Part shown: piece after piece, positions 22,401-34,800 of the stretch
How positions within the stretch are numbered: position 1 is the stretch's first letter
Layout: every line of letters starts with the position of its first letter
Assembly: GCF_022605725.1 (NCBI RefSeq)
Contig: NC_065547.1
Span: 21,741,167 to 21,805,166 of the forward strand
Length of the DNA stretch: 64,000 nt
DNA from: Anthonomus grandis grandis
Lineage: Eukaryota; Arthropoda; Insecta; Coleoptera; Curculionidae
Direction: 5' to 3'
The notes under the pieces: model-generated
The model's input: only the letters and a program-made list of their open reading frames with translations
Database searches by the model: none
Told to the model about the DNA's origin: nothing
Made by a program: the position numbers and the translations under genes

Positions 22401-24506
22401 CTGTTATTGACAGTAATGACTATTGACACACTTGTTGTTGTGGAGGTTTGGCAGCGTTGCTGTTTCCCATTAAAGTTTGGTTTCCATTTGGCGGATGACG
22501 GAGCGTCATAAATCAGGCAGAGCGACGTAAGAGGAAAATTGGAATTTCGTAGCCCCGTTGGGAAAATTTTGTTAGTTTTCCATGTTTTAGTATCCGAGCA
22601 GTATCGTTTTGCTGTAGTATTGCGGAATTTCTATTTTGATAGAGTGAGGCTCCGCGTAGTTTAGTACACCAAGAGGCAGGGTCAGATCGTGTCGAAGAGA
22701 AAGAGAGTGACAAGTTCACTGCCAGTGTCACCTGTCACTGTCTGGTGAGTTGTCAGTTCCTTGTCCAGCCTGTAGCCATCCCGTTATCAGAAAGAACAGT
22801 CGACATTTTGTGGTTTTAAGGAAAATTTAAGTTCATCTTGCCGGTAATTCGGTTAAATGTAAAAATATTCCTCCCAAGTTTTGGGGTTTAATTTGATGAA
22901 CGTCTAGTGGGAAGTTGTAGCCGAGAGGATTTCGGATTGACCTGATATTTTTGGATTTGGTCGGCTGCTCCCACTCTAGGCCTCGCTCACCACCTTAGAG
23001 GCCTCTCCTTTTTCTCATTCTCTCCTCTATTCTCTGGTCTCTTCCTATTCTCTGGTTTCTTCTGATCATCCCAACACTGTTGGCAACCGGCTGAAGTGAG
23101 CCTCAACACAGCCTGGACTGAGCATTGTACTGTGGCTCTGCGATTTTGGATTGGAACTTGCCTGAAATCGACTTGCCCATGTGGTCGTTACCCTGGTTGT
23201 AGCTGACTGGTTCCAGAGCTGTCGAGTTAAGCTACCTTAGCCAAAATACACAAGAGATTAGAGGAGACGCAAGTTTTTGCACATTTTATTTTATTTTTCT
23301 CTTATTGAACGGTTTGATTTAGGGTTGGGGGTTGATTTATTAATTTGAATTTTATGGGTTTATTTTCTTTTATGTAAAACAAAAACGTTAAGGGGTTCTT
23401 GCTAAGTCTATTAACATTAACCTGAGGGTTTTCATTTGAGTCGAGCATCGACATTATTGGTTTTGACATTGAGCCTAGATCACCTTGTAAGAGATCGGTT
23501 ATTTGCTACAAATAACATATTTAGTCATAATGTTGGTTGTTGGTTAATAGGTTTTATTGCACTAACATACCATTAATGGGCTTTCAAATTCGAACCTTAC
23601 CATTTAAAAGTTTTATTTAGATTAATTTGACTTGACTAGAGTTTGTATAAGGTATTTTAGGGCCAGTGAGGTATTGTGAATTAGGCTCCAAACATATACT
23701 TCTTGTAAATAACACGTGATCACGTTTTGGATTTTCCCCTTGAACAGTAGTTCAGTGCGGATTTGTTTTTTTTTTACTAATGCCTCGCCTTAAGCATACC
23801 TCAAGTAACTCTTAATTCTTTTATCAATTTTTTTATTTATTTAAAATTACTACAGTATTACATTTTGAATAATTATCAAAATTTAAATATCTCAATGGAA
23901 TTTAATTTTTTTATATGAATGGAAGTGACTATGTAAATTCTTGAATGATTATATCAATCTGGTGGACCTATGGATTGTTATTTGAGTTTTCCCAAATTAT
24001 TTTCAGCTTTTAGGATCTAGGTACAAGCATAAATATAGGTCATCATTTTCTTGATTAAGGGGGGCTTATATTACCATCATAATATATCAGGGTTTGGTGT
24101 AAAATATTTAAATCAAGTGGCGCTCTTATTAAGATTTCTCCCACTACCTTCTCCACTGTCTAAAAGCTGGCGGCCACCAAATCTCTGAATCTTTTAAAAC
24201 AAAATTTGTTTGTCTGGACTTAGTAATTTTTTTTGTGGTTGGATAGTAGGTATGACTCACACGGGTTGGAAATAAATTGGTTTGAACCGAGTTACGCGCT
24301 ACAAGACAATAAGGTCAAAGACTTTATTTCAATGGAACACATTGTGTTTTAGATCACCAATAAATGTGATAATTAAACCTTTTCGAATTTAATAGTCTCA
24401 CATTTTTTAAAATACATGTTGATTTTTTGCTTTTTATTCAATACTCACTAGTAGGAGATGACAGATTGGTTAATCAGTTACTTATATTAAAGTTCTCATT
24501 TAATAA
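19451..24506. other. Large region without recognised genes
   Basis: Mostly AT-rich DNA with no domain I recognise. From about 22000 to 23300 base composition becomes clearly more balanced. This part contains a pyrimidine-rich stretch with a repeated tattctctggt.tcttc unit (about 23025-23065). The composition shift could mark a solo LTR, a CpG-containing regulatory stretch or an exon-poor gene end, but I see no coding frame, no LTR partner and no splice-consistent ORF. Confidence 0.4.
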
Positions 24507-24536
24507 TTGAAGCTTTTAAAGTTTTTTTTAAGTTAC

Positions 24537-24764
24537 ATTATTGAAAAGTACCCTATAGAAGAACGAATTGATCTGGTATTTATTCTTGGTGAGTGTGGCC
24601 AAAATAGCCTGCTGGCAGGTCGCGTCTACGCTGAAAGGTTTTGGAATAGAAATAATCCAAATAAGGTTGCTTTTGAAAGACTGTTGGCTCAATTGAAATC
24701 AACTGGAAGTGTTGAGTATAAGACGGATCCTAAAAGAAAACCCATAACGAAAAATCCATATTGA
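24537..24764 (+). mobile_element. N-terminal HTH (DUF4817-like) domain of a mariner-like transposase
   Basis: An open stretch reads IEKYPIEERIDLVFILGECG, then SLLAGRVYAERFWNRNNP and LLAQLKSTGSVEY. It fits the N-terminal helix-turn-helix of insect transposases ('ys.eErveIvf.yge...n...A.r.y..rfp.r..P....i..l...f.etGSv'). It stops after 85 codons and no catalytic domain follows, so it is a truncated transposon piece. It resembles the N-terminus of the element at 38417. Confidence 0.6.
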
Positions 24765-26130
24765 ATGTCGACTGACTGTTGCACCCTCTGAATGTCGAGG
24801 AGTAGTACTAACCGCAAGTGAAAATGGCTTTGTGACGTCATAATAGCGGATAATTTAAAATTTGATAATGGCGACAAATTTCAATTTCTCTCTGCTATAC
24901 CGTGCGCTTAAAATTAGTGGGAAATGTGTGGTTCTTTCGACTTTTTTTTATCCTCATATTAAATAAAGTCCTCGATTTGTCACTTTTTTATTTGCGCACT
25001 ATAATTTATGAAAAACCCATATATTTCCTACTAGATAAATAGTTCTGGGATTCAGAAAATAAACAAGAAATATTCACAAAATATAGTTCTATATTATAAG
25101 AAGAGATTATAGCAAAAAATTTCACAAGTTAGACAATAAAAATTGACAATATTGTACACGCTTGCTAAAACATTAAATAAAATATAAAAAAATTTCCAAA
25201 TTCAATAATCAGACATCTATCAGATTCAATAATAAAATCACGAATGCCACTGTTGTGGACTTCCTCTACCCCTAGTTTGTGTTTTACGTCATATTAATCA
25301 CTTTTCCCTTTTGTAAAGACCTTTGTTTTTATAAGAATTTAATTGAAAATTTTTGATAGATCGTTAAAAAATTTTGATTTAGCCCCTTAGAAAACCTTGT
25401 TATACCTCATTTCATATGGTTATTCACGTTTACTTTCAAATTGTTTAGAAAAATTTTAAATTAAATTAAAATTTCAACGCCCTGTGTCTCCGCAGAGAAG
25501 CATTTTCTGACATAGATTTACAGGAAGTTTTTTCAATATTTTGATCCAAGGAATGTCCTTATTTCGTATAATATTAATGACTCACCTGGTATTCAATTTA
25601 TTGTTTTCACTGCTTTCATAGAAATGTTCTTTTATCCCACGTGTCAGCACGCCTCAATGAAAACTAATCACACCTGACACACAACACACTGAACTAAATG
25701 CGTGAAAAAATTTTGTGCGAAAAATGAGAACAGATCAATTTTGTTAAGATTTTTCGCAAAATTTCATTAATGAAACTTAGTTTTTTGGAAAAAGTAAAAA
25801 GAAAGCGTCTATAAGCTAAGGAACCTTGAAAGAAGGGGGCATTTTATATGACATATCAGATGCTTGACAGTCCATGTAGTCTCGAGGAGGTAATTCCGCT
25901 CTCTTACGGTCATCGTCGGGAAGTAGAACCTTTTTCAGCATTCCGTAAATCGCCCAAGCTTTCAAGGCCCTGCGGTGTAACATCACTCGAGAAATGGAAC
26001 CTCAATATCGAAGCAATATTGAAACGTCAGTGTCGAAAATTAAATCATTAGAATATAAACTGTTAAGAAAATATAAATGACAATGACAGCTTTACTTTTT
26101 GTTTTTGAAGGTGGTAGACAATGGTACAGT
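24765..26130. other. No recognisable gene
   Basis: AT-rich sequence with scattered short reading frames and no domain signature. The 67-codon frame at 25848-26051 shows no recognisable motif. Confidence 0.4.
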
Positions 26131-26303
26131 GAAAACATCTTGTCGAACTTGCATTGTCTTATTTATTTAATGTAACACGACGTTTCGGTTGGTAAGTATC
26201 TCCAGTAACAGTTTACACTTGATAACGGTTGGAGATACTTACCAACCGAAACGTCGTGTTACATTAAATAAATAAGACAATGCAAGTTCGACAAGATGTT
26301 TTC
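26131..26303. repeat. Perfect 74-bp foldback with hammerhead-like core
   Basis: 26131-26204 is the exact reverse complement of 26230-26303 around a 25-nt spacer. Inside, plus strand, CTTGATAA (26218-26225) is followed by a GGTTGG/CCAACC stem (26227-26232 with 26242-26247) and then GAAACGTC (26248-26255). That order, (C)UGAnGA - stem - GAAAC - GUC, resembles hammerhead ribozyme cores carried by Penelope-like retroelements, although CTTGATAA departs from the conserved CUGAUGA. No associated ORF was found. Confidence 0.6.
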
Positions 26304-26309
26304 AGCTTT

Positions 26310-27050
26310 ACTTTTGATTTCCACATCATCCTTCCCAGTCAACAAGTGGTAGTTCTTTGTCCTCTCTAGTCTTTCGGTTCCTTTACTAGATCGCTTTCAA
26401 CCCCTTACTGTTGAAAATAACGAGCATTTAAGAAATAAATTCTGTAAAAGTAATCGATTCCATTTCCCTCACGTAGTAGTTCTTTATTCTTTGTCTTCGG
26501 ATCCCTTGCCTACCCCCTGCCGTCGGTCAGGCCGGATGCATCGTGGAAGAGGCGTCAATTAGTATTTTGATGAGAATTATCTTATTCTGGGAAGAAGATA
26601 CCTGATGGTTTTTCTGAATTACCATGTAATGCACTTAGTTCATATACAGAGAGGCCATAAAGAAAGAGAGAGATGTTTAAAGAAAGAGAGAGATGCCTTG
26701 GAAAAATCAATAATGACTATTTCTTTTGTTTATTTTCTGTCAATGAAAAATATGAGGAAATAAATAAATAGAATGAACTCTTATATTTCCCAATATAACT
26801 TTCCATCAGAAATTTTGTATGAGCCAAAAGTCCTCCCCCAAATGGAAATAATGCATGAAAAATTGAAGAAATGGATAATTCAAATTCAAGAGCAATTCAT
26901 TGCCTAAATTATTTACAGGATGGATAAAGACAAATAATCATGAAATCTTGCATCGTATAAGATATTCCTTTATTGTTCCTTTCTATACTGGCGTATAGAA
27001 ATTATGTGCTCATTGAACGTTTGTAATAAATATTTATTATTTATAAAAAT
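26310..27050. other. No recognisable gene; GA-rich tandem repeat
   Basis: No coding signal recognised. A 20-bp purine-rich unit (aaagaaagagagagatg..) is repeated twice at about 26658-26697. Confidence 0.4.
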
Positions 27051-27129
27051 TTTAAAAAGACTGAGAAGCTGGTTTTAAAAAATGGTAAACTCAAGAGAAT
27101 GTTGCTGGTCTAAATAAAAACATTAATTC

Positions 27130-28610
27130 ACTTTCACAATCACTACGATGTAGTAACACTAAAATATATAACATACCTGAAAAGCAGAATAAAATTCTTT
27201 AATCTGTACTAAAAAACATTAAAGATTTTCTTAAAATCGAGAATAAGCCAAACAAGATTGACAGTGTTTATAGAAATATAGTTTTTAGTATATGACTTGG
27301 TTCAAAATAGAAATATCTTAGTGCGAGAAACTAAGATATCTACGATTTTTTCCATCTCAAGTACTCAAGATTTCGTTTTTATTTTATTTATTTATGGCTC
27401 TTAACATAATTTATCAGAATGTTTAAGGGCTGCGAACGAAATTAAGAACCTTTTGGCAAATAGTCCAGATATTATCTGTATCACAGAAACATGACTTAAT
27501 TCCTTTATTATGCATAATAAACTCGTAGATCTTAGCACATAATAAGCAGTTTTTTTGTAGGGATAACGTATTTATTGCCAGTCAAAAACTTGATATCTGG
27601 ATATGTGCTAAGCTAGAAGGTAACAGATCTTTATTTGTATAGTGTTTCATCTATCAAGAGGCTTTAAGTACCAAATAATCTTTATTTAGGCCCTTACAAT
27701 ATAGACCAACAAAATTCTGCTTTAATTCTGAATTTGGCATTTTTCAACATGGGGCAATTTAATACAGTTTTTAACAGTGACAATAATCTTTTAGATCTGG
27801 TATATTCCAACAAATTAAATGTATGTAAACAACTAAGAATACAATAAAAAAATAATAAAATTTGATTTTAAAAATTACATTCAAAGTATAAAAAAAGATT
27901 TAGCTAATAATGTTAACTGTTTTTGGAGTTTTTAGTTCAATACCTAATGAAATTTTCTTCAAAAACAAGACAGCTATAATATCTAATCTCTGTAAAAATT
28001 GTTTTTCTAGTGTTTTCGAACTGTAAATATATTATATGGATATTAAGTAAGTTGCTTCATGTAATAATATCTAACTTAATAGTCTCACCCTAAGCTACCG
28101 GGCTCTAAATGCTCTAAGATCCTTAAATGTTACAAAAAAAGGCAGATCCCAAGAACAGTCACAGGAAATGTTAAGAGAAACGTTACTAATTATAGGCCCA
28201 TAAGTAAACGGTCTTTACTGGCTAAGCTTCTTCAAAAGTGACGTTACGATTACCCTTTAATTCTTTCAAACAAATTTATTGGTGTATAGCAGCATGGCTT
28301 TTACAAGGGAAGATCTATTGATACTAACATTAACCTTCTTGTTTCGCAGAGTATTTTTATGAGCTTATGGATAACTGGTCTCAGGTCGATGCCATATCTA
28401 CATTGATTTTATTAAAGCATTTAAGGACAAGATTAGCCATGTTATTCTCGTGGCTGGACTTGCAGAGATCGTCGCGGGTGGCAGCGTCTTAAGATGGATG
28501 GAATCTTAAAAGGCGATCCATGTAGGTCTCATTTCAAAGATGTTGTCCTGTGAGTCTTTAATTCCGTCATTTGGTTTTCCACAGGGCTCGCATTTAGGAT
28601 CTTTTTTTTC
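27130..28610 (+). mobile_element. Decayed LINE: ORF1 end, endonuclease and RT pieces
   Basis: Plus strand, in shifting frames: NIPEKQNKIL, VLKNIKDFLKI and KIDSVYRN (27170-27290), like the ORF1 RNA-binding protein upstream of many LINEs; YQNV.GLRTKL and PDIICIT (27405-27490), the endonuclease start; NLLDLVYSNKLNV (27780-27830), its end; NVTNYRPISK, QHGFYKGRSIDTNINLL, IDFIKAF and FGFPQGSHLG (28170-28600), RT blocks. It runs ORF1-EN-RT in the right order but large internal deletions and stops have destroyed it. Similar to the fragment at 10025. Confidence 0.72.
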
Positions 28611-28654
28611 TGCTCCCCACCAAAAAAAAAAATTATTCGGGTCCTATTTTCAGC

Positions 28655-28870
28655 TTTGCCACCTTACCCCCTAAGTGGGGGTTAGATTCACCCCCAATAT
28701 GTTAAATGGAAAGGGGTATCGACTGATACTCTATTTTTAAGGTCTTTTGAGCTTGAGTAAAACTGTCAAGTTTGAGACCTCTACTGCCATTCCTGTTGAA
28801 ATGACTTAAAATGCCTAGTAGATTAGCTATTTTTTTAATTTAATTTAATCTCAGAAATTAGCCGCTTTAA
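28655..28870. repeat. Long-TIR fragment of the 37.8-kb mariner-like family
   Basis: The stretch with ACCTTACCCCCTAAGTGGGG..., then a TTTTAAGGTCTTTTGAGCTTG..AACTGTCAAGTTTGA block, matches in order and content the long terminal inverted repeats of the element at 37798-39720 (ACCTTACCCCC..., TTTTGACCTTTAAAATAAGC, AACTGC.AAGTTTGA). It probably is one diverged end of a related element. The antisense transposase at 29040-29890 may belong to it. Confidence 0.5.
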
Positions 28871-29039
28871 ACTTTGAGACTAATAATGAGGGTCAGAAGA
28901 TGTTTAAAATAAGATGGTAATGGAGTTTAACACAGACAATCGCAAAATAAATACGATTACAAGGAATCATTTTAAAAATATGTTCTAATTTAAAAAGGAG
29001 CAATTTTTTGCTAGAGTAACATTCAGGTTGAGATAGAAA

Positions 29040-29890
29040 CAAGAAACTTTTTGTGATTTTTTAATAATACTAAATGTAATTAATATGCAATCGATCTTCA
29101 AATTCCTCTTGAACCCTATTAAATGTATGTGTTAGGTGACGGCTTTCAACTACTATTCATTGTCTTAAATTCTCAACTGATTCTGACTGCGTCTTATAAA
29201 CATTTAGGTGTCAAAGAAAGAAGTCCAACGGTGTTAAATTAGTGGATCGTGCCGACCAGTCTATTGGGCCTCTCCTCCCAATCCATCGAGCAGGAAAAGT
29301 AATATCTAGAAAATCTTTTATAGGGCGAGCGTAGTAAGGAGGTGCTCCATCTTATAGAAAGACTAACTTATCTTCGACTAAATTCGGTTCGTTTTCTAAA
29401 CTCGCCATCTGGAGATAGGTGACATTCTCAAGTAAATTTAAATAAATTTCATCATTTAAGTTGGCCTGTATCAAAAAAGGTCCAACAATGTGATTGCTTG
29501 CGTAATACCCACGTACACGTTTAGTTTTAAAGAACGCTGGGTATGTGTTACATGGATTAAATGAAGGATGGATTACTCTCGCTCCAGTACCGGCAGTTGT
29601 GACCGTTTACTTCTCCATGCAAGCAAACATTGTCCCTACAATGACAAGTTATGGTTGTTTAATTTTTCCGAAATATTTTCAGAAAACTCTACTTTGCGAT
29701 CAAAGTCATCTTCGTTCGTTTCCTGAACCAACTGACATTTGTAGGATCGAAACTTATGTGATGTCAAAATTCGGTGAACGCTGCTTCGGGACACACCTGA
29801 AATAATAGCAATGTCTCTGAGTGAGTTGGGACCAAAGCAGCAAGGCCAAGGACTGTAAGTAAAAAACAATAATTTCAATTCTTTCTTCTG
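29040..29890 (-). mobile_element. Mariner-like transposase, nearly full catalytic part, dead
   Basis: Minus strand from 29878: SLRDIAIISGVSRSSVHRIL (second HTH), QLVQETNEDDFDRKVEFSE, a degraded HTQ...LKLNVYVGI block, then VEDKLVFL, DGAPPYYARPIKDFLDITFP (second catalytic Asp kept in DGAPP), RWIGRRGPIDWSAR and TNLTPLDFF. The third catalytic position normally lies in SPDLTPLDFF and reads STN here, so it is lost. Several stops interrupt the frame. Same broad family as the transposases at 38417 and 33837. Confidence 0.8.
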
Positions 29891-29994
29891 ATGTGAACGT
29901 CATTTTAAAAATGCTAAAAACTTTGTGTTGAAAACTTCAATGTATGAAATGAAATATATCAAGCGCATAAATGATTAATATGTATTTAAAAAAA

Positions 29995-30930
29995 AAGGTT
30001 TTAAAAAATCTTTTTTATTATTATTGTTGATTCAGGGGAATTGTCGTATTCACCTACGGCTCATGCGACAAGTTTCCCATTCATCAAAAAAAATCATCTT
30101 ACACACTTTGTACGTAAATAACTATTTTACAAATAACAAATTAAATATTAAATAGACGTCAAATTACTTTTTACGTAAGTAGTTATGTACTTCAACTAGT
30201 GTAGAATTAGATTTCAAAGTTTCAAATAAGTATTAGAGTTATTGTCTTAGACTTTGTTTACTAAAATCTTATACTATTGTCTAAGGACTCTAAGGTATAT
30301 CTTGTAAACCTATTTAAGTCAATGCTTACATTGAGGTACATATTGGGGTAAACACACGGTGTTCAGCCCTATATTACACACCCCATCAGCATTTTCATCT
30401 ATTCAACAGTACCAAAAAAAGTTAGATCGTTTGAAATTAAATAAAGCTACATGTATCCTAATCTTCTTAATTTTTAACTGTTTTTTAACAAAACAGTCAA
30501 TGTTTATTTTAGTGCATTCAAAGTTCTAAGTTTATGAATGTTTTTTTTTAATCCTTTGAAAACTTGAAATATAAATATCTCGAAATGGGTTAATCTTAGA
30601 GAGATTTTTAAATTATACTTTTTTATGCAAAACTATTGGCACATGCATATTTTAGATAAAAAATTATGTCAATCCTAAGCAAATACGGAGTTTAAAATAA
30701 AATCAAAATATTGTTTGTGGCGCCCTCTATGACATTATGTTAGAAAAGGTTAATTTTAAAATTTGACATAAAAAAATAATATTTTAAATGGTATTAGAAG
30801 AATAAATACTAAAATGTATGACCAAAATTCACAAACATTATATTAGGTTTATCACCATGTATCTTGTTTGCCTTTGAGTTTCGGACTAGGAAAATTTAAC
30901 TTGACCTAATTTGACTTAACTTGATCCAAG
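29995..30930. other. No gene recognised; possible TIR fragment
   Basis: AT-rich. Near 30405 the string caacagtaccaaaaaaagttagatcg resembles the terminal-repeat unit of the element at 32225-34225 (caacagttcaaaaaaaaattagatcgg), so a fragment of that family is likely. Confidence 0.35.
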
Positions 30931-30939
30931 TCCAGTTGA

Positions 30940-31160
30940 AAAGAAAACTATCAACGCCGAACTTATTGCAACGCGCAAGCAAAGCAATCATGCAAAAATG
31001 GTCGCATTTGGCTAAGTAAAATATTGTTTAAGCAAGACAATGTATCAGCTCGCAAATACGCTATTGCAATGCCCAAAATAATAAATGGAAGTTTCAATTT
31101 CTACCTCATGCACCCTATTCGCCTCTTCCTGGACTACATTCGTAGGTCAAATTGTTGGTT
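30940..31160 (+). mobile_element. Mariner (MAR) transposase fragment
   Basis: Plus strand: INAELIATRKQSN, then LFKQDNVSARKYAIAMPKI and a FYLMHPI..LFLDYIRR-like block. This matches the mariner catalytic region 'FHQDNAPaHtS..(v)a.kI.elgf.lLpHpPYSPDLAPsDY'. Only about 70 codons survive. This is a different mariner lineage from the DUF4817-type elements around it. Confidence 0.6.
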
Positions 31161-31834
31161 ACTTATGAGAGCGGATAGATAGAGTTTGCGTTTTTTGTAA
31201 AACTTGTGTCGCTGTTTAGAAAACAATGTTAAATAATAAGTTCTCTCCACCAATAGTCTAATTTGCGGTTTCTTCTTTAACATCAAAGGTATAAAAATTT
31301 TAAAGTATCTTAGAAACTATTGCTAGTATTGATACATATTCAGAGCTTCTTATGGAAATGAACTGCTGGCGTTTATTTTGTCAGCTAACCAGAAAAGCGA
31401 AATAAAGAATAATGAAATCATGACATCGATATCCTGAAATCGTATGGGCCATGTCCAAAGGATAAATGATTAACGATGGCCAGCGAATGTTACAGTGAGT
31501 CACCAACCGCAGGAAATGGCATAGACTAAGAATATTGGGGAGACAAAAAGTAAGCTGTGCAACGGACATGAGATACCTTTTGATTAATTTTTGGAATTTA
31601 ACGGAAATTTCAATATAATGCAACAGAAAACGAGTCAATATATTTAATATGTTAAACAAATTTATTTTTATACTATAAAGATAGTAATAACATTTATTAA
31701 TACCTACATGATTAATACATGAAAATACATTTTATAAGTATTACATTTATAATAGACCTTATATTATTATTCGTATATATTATAAGTAAAACTGTACAGA
31801 AGGCTTCAAGTAAAGAAAGTTCTATATAAATATA

Positions 31835-31840
31835 TTTATT
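31835..31840 (-). terminator. Polyadenylation signal, EcKL copy 2
   Basis: AATAAA read on the minus strand, 13 nt after the stop codon. The downstream sequence (..gaagccttctgtac..) aligns with the 3' flank of copy 1 (..aaggcttctgtata..). Confidence 0.5.
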
Positions 31841-31853
31841 TGCCAATATATTA

Positions 31854-34800
31854 TCATTGTATGAGCTTATTCTCAATTAAAAATTCTACTAAGTCTGTCA
31901 TTCGCTGTTCATACAATTGGGAATCGTCATCAGTCCCTCCTAGATTATAAAGGCTCTCCCCATTATCCGCCATTTTAGGTAAATCACGAGTTTTAGTGCT
32001 ACTTAGGCTTTGTTTAAGCATAACCAAACACATGATGAAACCTAAATAAAGAATAAATTATTTAAAAATCGGTAACAATAATTTAGGGTAAGAAGTGTAT
32101 TGAGGTTATAGCGGCAGATTAAAAGTAATAAATTGGAAAGACTGATGCAATTTACCTACAAAACGGCAAGTTTTATTAGTATTAGTTTATAATATAAATA
32201 AATTTCGCAGCTGGTCTTCGTATTAGTTATACAGTGCTTTCATTTCAAAACGAACCGCCCTTAATAACTTTTTTAAAAGAAAAAAAAGACGTCAATTTTG
32301 ACATACAGGAGGAATGTCTAGTCAACAGTTCAAAAAAAAATTAGATCGGTTGACAAATAGTTTAATGTCGTTTTTCTCAAAATATTACCTGCCTTAATAA
32401 TTTCCATTTCGGTTCATGAAGGATTGTCATTAATGCAATCGGTTTTTGGGACTTACCACAGTTGATCATATAGATGAGGGTCACCTTTTATGCGTTCTAA
32501 TATTATATACCTTAAATTACTCCACCCCTCACACGAACAGTATGGGTTTACATTACCGAGTCTGTGGAAATATCTGCGAGTTAAACAATCGCGTTGTCAA
32601 ACATATAAATATTGTGATGATTCTACCATGGAACTCTCCTGTAGAGAAACTGCATTTTTATTGAGCTCCGTGATATTATTTATGTAATGCTTTTGTTATT
32701 ATATTTCGTATTTTTTTTACTTTTCCCAGCAACACTTTTTTAAGTAAGGTATTATAGATATTTTATTGGATCTTTTTTCCTCAAACGATAAAATTTTGTG
32801 ATTTGGTGACTGATGCCCTTACTAATGACGGAGAGTTTTAATTTTTCTCATTGAGTTACAATTCCGAGTCAAACAGCTCTACTATAATAGATCTTATGGT
32901 TTATAATAATGAAAATGTTACAGAGATAGAAATAGAAAAAAACCAAATGTATCTTACCACTTTCTAATTTATTGCACAAAGAGAACTGAAGAGTAAAATT
33001 AATATAGACAAAGCTTAATCAGATAAAATGATGCCATCAGACTTCTTTTGCGTAATCATTTCCTATGCAGCATGAATATGGTAGCATGCGGCAAAAAGAA
33101 GAACTGGTATTTAGACACTCAACAAAACACAAAGAGCAGCGTGTCTGGGTATAGCAGTAGCGATGTCAAGAACACTGACTACTACCCTAAAAAACCTGGC
33201 AGGGCCAAGCCCATATTAGTGGTACGGGCTGAAATAATATGTCTACTGTTTAATGACCTGGTAGTAACAGACTTACAGACGAACTTTAATAACTTTATAT
33301 TTGATAAAGTTCTGATAATCACCTCCTCACCTCCAGTTAAACTCACTTTGATATGTCAAATAGTGTCTCTCATCATGTGATACATCATTGTAAGCAGCAT
33401 TAACATGTTTATTCAATAGTGCAAAAAAAAATAAATCGGTTGACTTGCCAGCGAATAGGGACAAAAATGTCTGGGAATAATGGATATTTAATCGACCTCA
33501 AACTTTTTTTTAAAGATCATACAATCTCCTTTCTAACCAAACTGAAAAAGACAAAATCGGTTGACGTACAAGCGAATAGTAAACAAAACTGTGTGGGGTA
33601 ATAAAAGATATTTTATCAAGTTAAACTTCGGTAGGTAAAATGGTTACTGTGGATATTGTCACCCATTATTTTATATGGCAAACAATTTTCCATCATACTT
33701 TGCCAAAAAAATTGATGCAGATTGAAGTGGTTTACCAGTAAAAATGTATGATAATAAACATTAATAAACTTAATAATCTGTTCATAAACTTAATGAACGG
33801 TTTCCAAAGGTGGCTTGGCAAGCATGGTGAAATTAAATGGCCCGCACGATCGCCAGACTTAACATCACATTTTTTTTCCTTTGGGGATATTTAAAAAGCA
33901 AAGTCTATGAGACCCCATCTAAAAATATTAATGCAGGATTGATTTACTTGCGAATGCCTATAGCGGACAAACACTTACCAATGTTCATGAGGAAGTTCAA
34001 AATAGATTATTATCTCGCGAATAACGGAGCACATTTGAGCACTTAATAAAATAAGTTCTGAACTGATTAAATTGTTTATTTTTTAAACGCCTTTTTAAAC
34101 CCTTACTGTTTATAAATCTATAAGTCTACATTTTTTATCCGCCGTTGGGTAGTGGATTGCATGCCTTTTAAAATGATGTATCACACTATAGGATAGCCAT
34201 TTGACATACCAAGTAGTATTAGTAGAGCTAGAGCTCGGCAGGTAGACCTAAACAGTCCCTTTCCGCCGACACCTCAGAATCACCCACCCCTACACCCTTA
34301 AAAGGACAAGCCTAGTCGGTTTGTCCTTTTAATAAAGGCTTGCACGTTGTACCAGTTCAGATCTTTAGGGTCTCACCGTCGGAGTGTTGTTGCTCCAAAA
34401 GTTTTCCCTTTCAGGCGACTTCACCTATCACAGACATCTGGTTTGAGCTATGAAGTTTCTCCCCCCTATAGCGCAATTCGGACAGAGCGGGTTTTCTCTT
34501 ATACCAAGAAGATGTAGATACCTGTTTAGATTCCCACCAAGTCCTTGATATTCTGTCAGGTGTTTGCTAGCAGTCACCTTGCTTTCGAGCCTTCATGATC
34601 TGGTATCATCTCTTTGGCCTGTCCACATCCTTTTGTCCTTCTCCAATTCTACCTTGTTTTTTGCCCAGGTCCAATTATCAAGTACCTGGGAGATTTGTTT
34701 TTTGCAGAGACCTAGACAAGGTCCGGGGCCTACGAAGGGGTTAACAGAACTTTGTCTTACCAGTTCATCGGCCCGCTTATTGACCTCGACACCTTGATGT

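Noticed and set aside
22000..24200. LTR retrotransposon with paired LTRs
   Set aside because: The composition is suggestive, but I found no second copy of any long segment, no primer-binding site and no gag/pol frame.
32446..32687. Two overlapping frames of 72 and 65 codons
   Set aside because: They lie between element B end sequences in an intron, use different frames over the same DNA, and show no domain.
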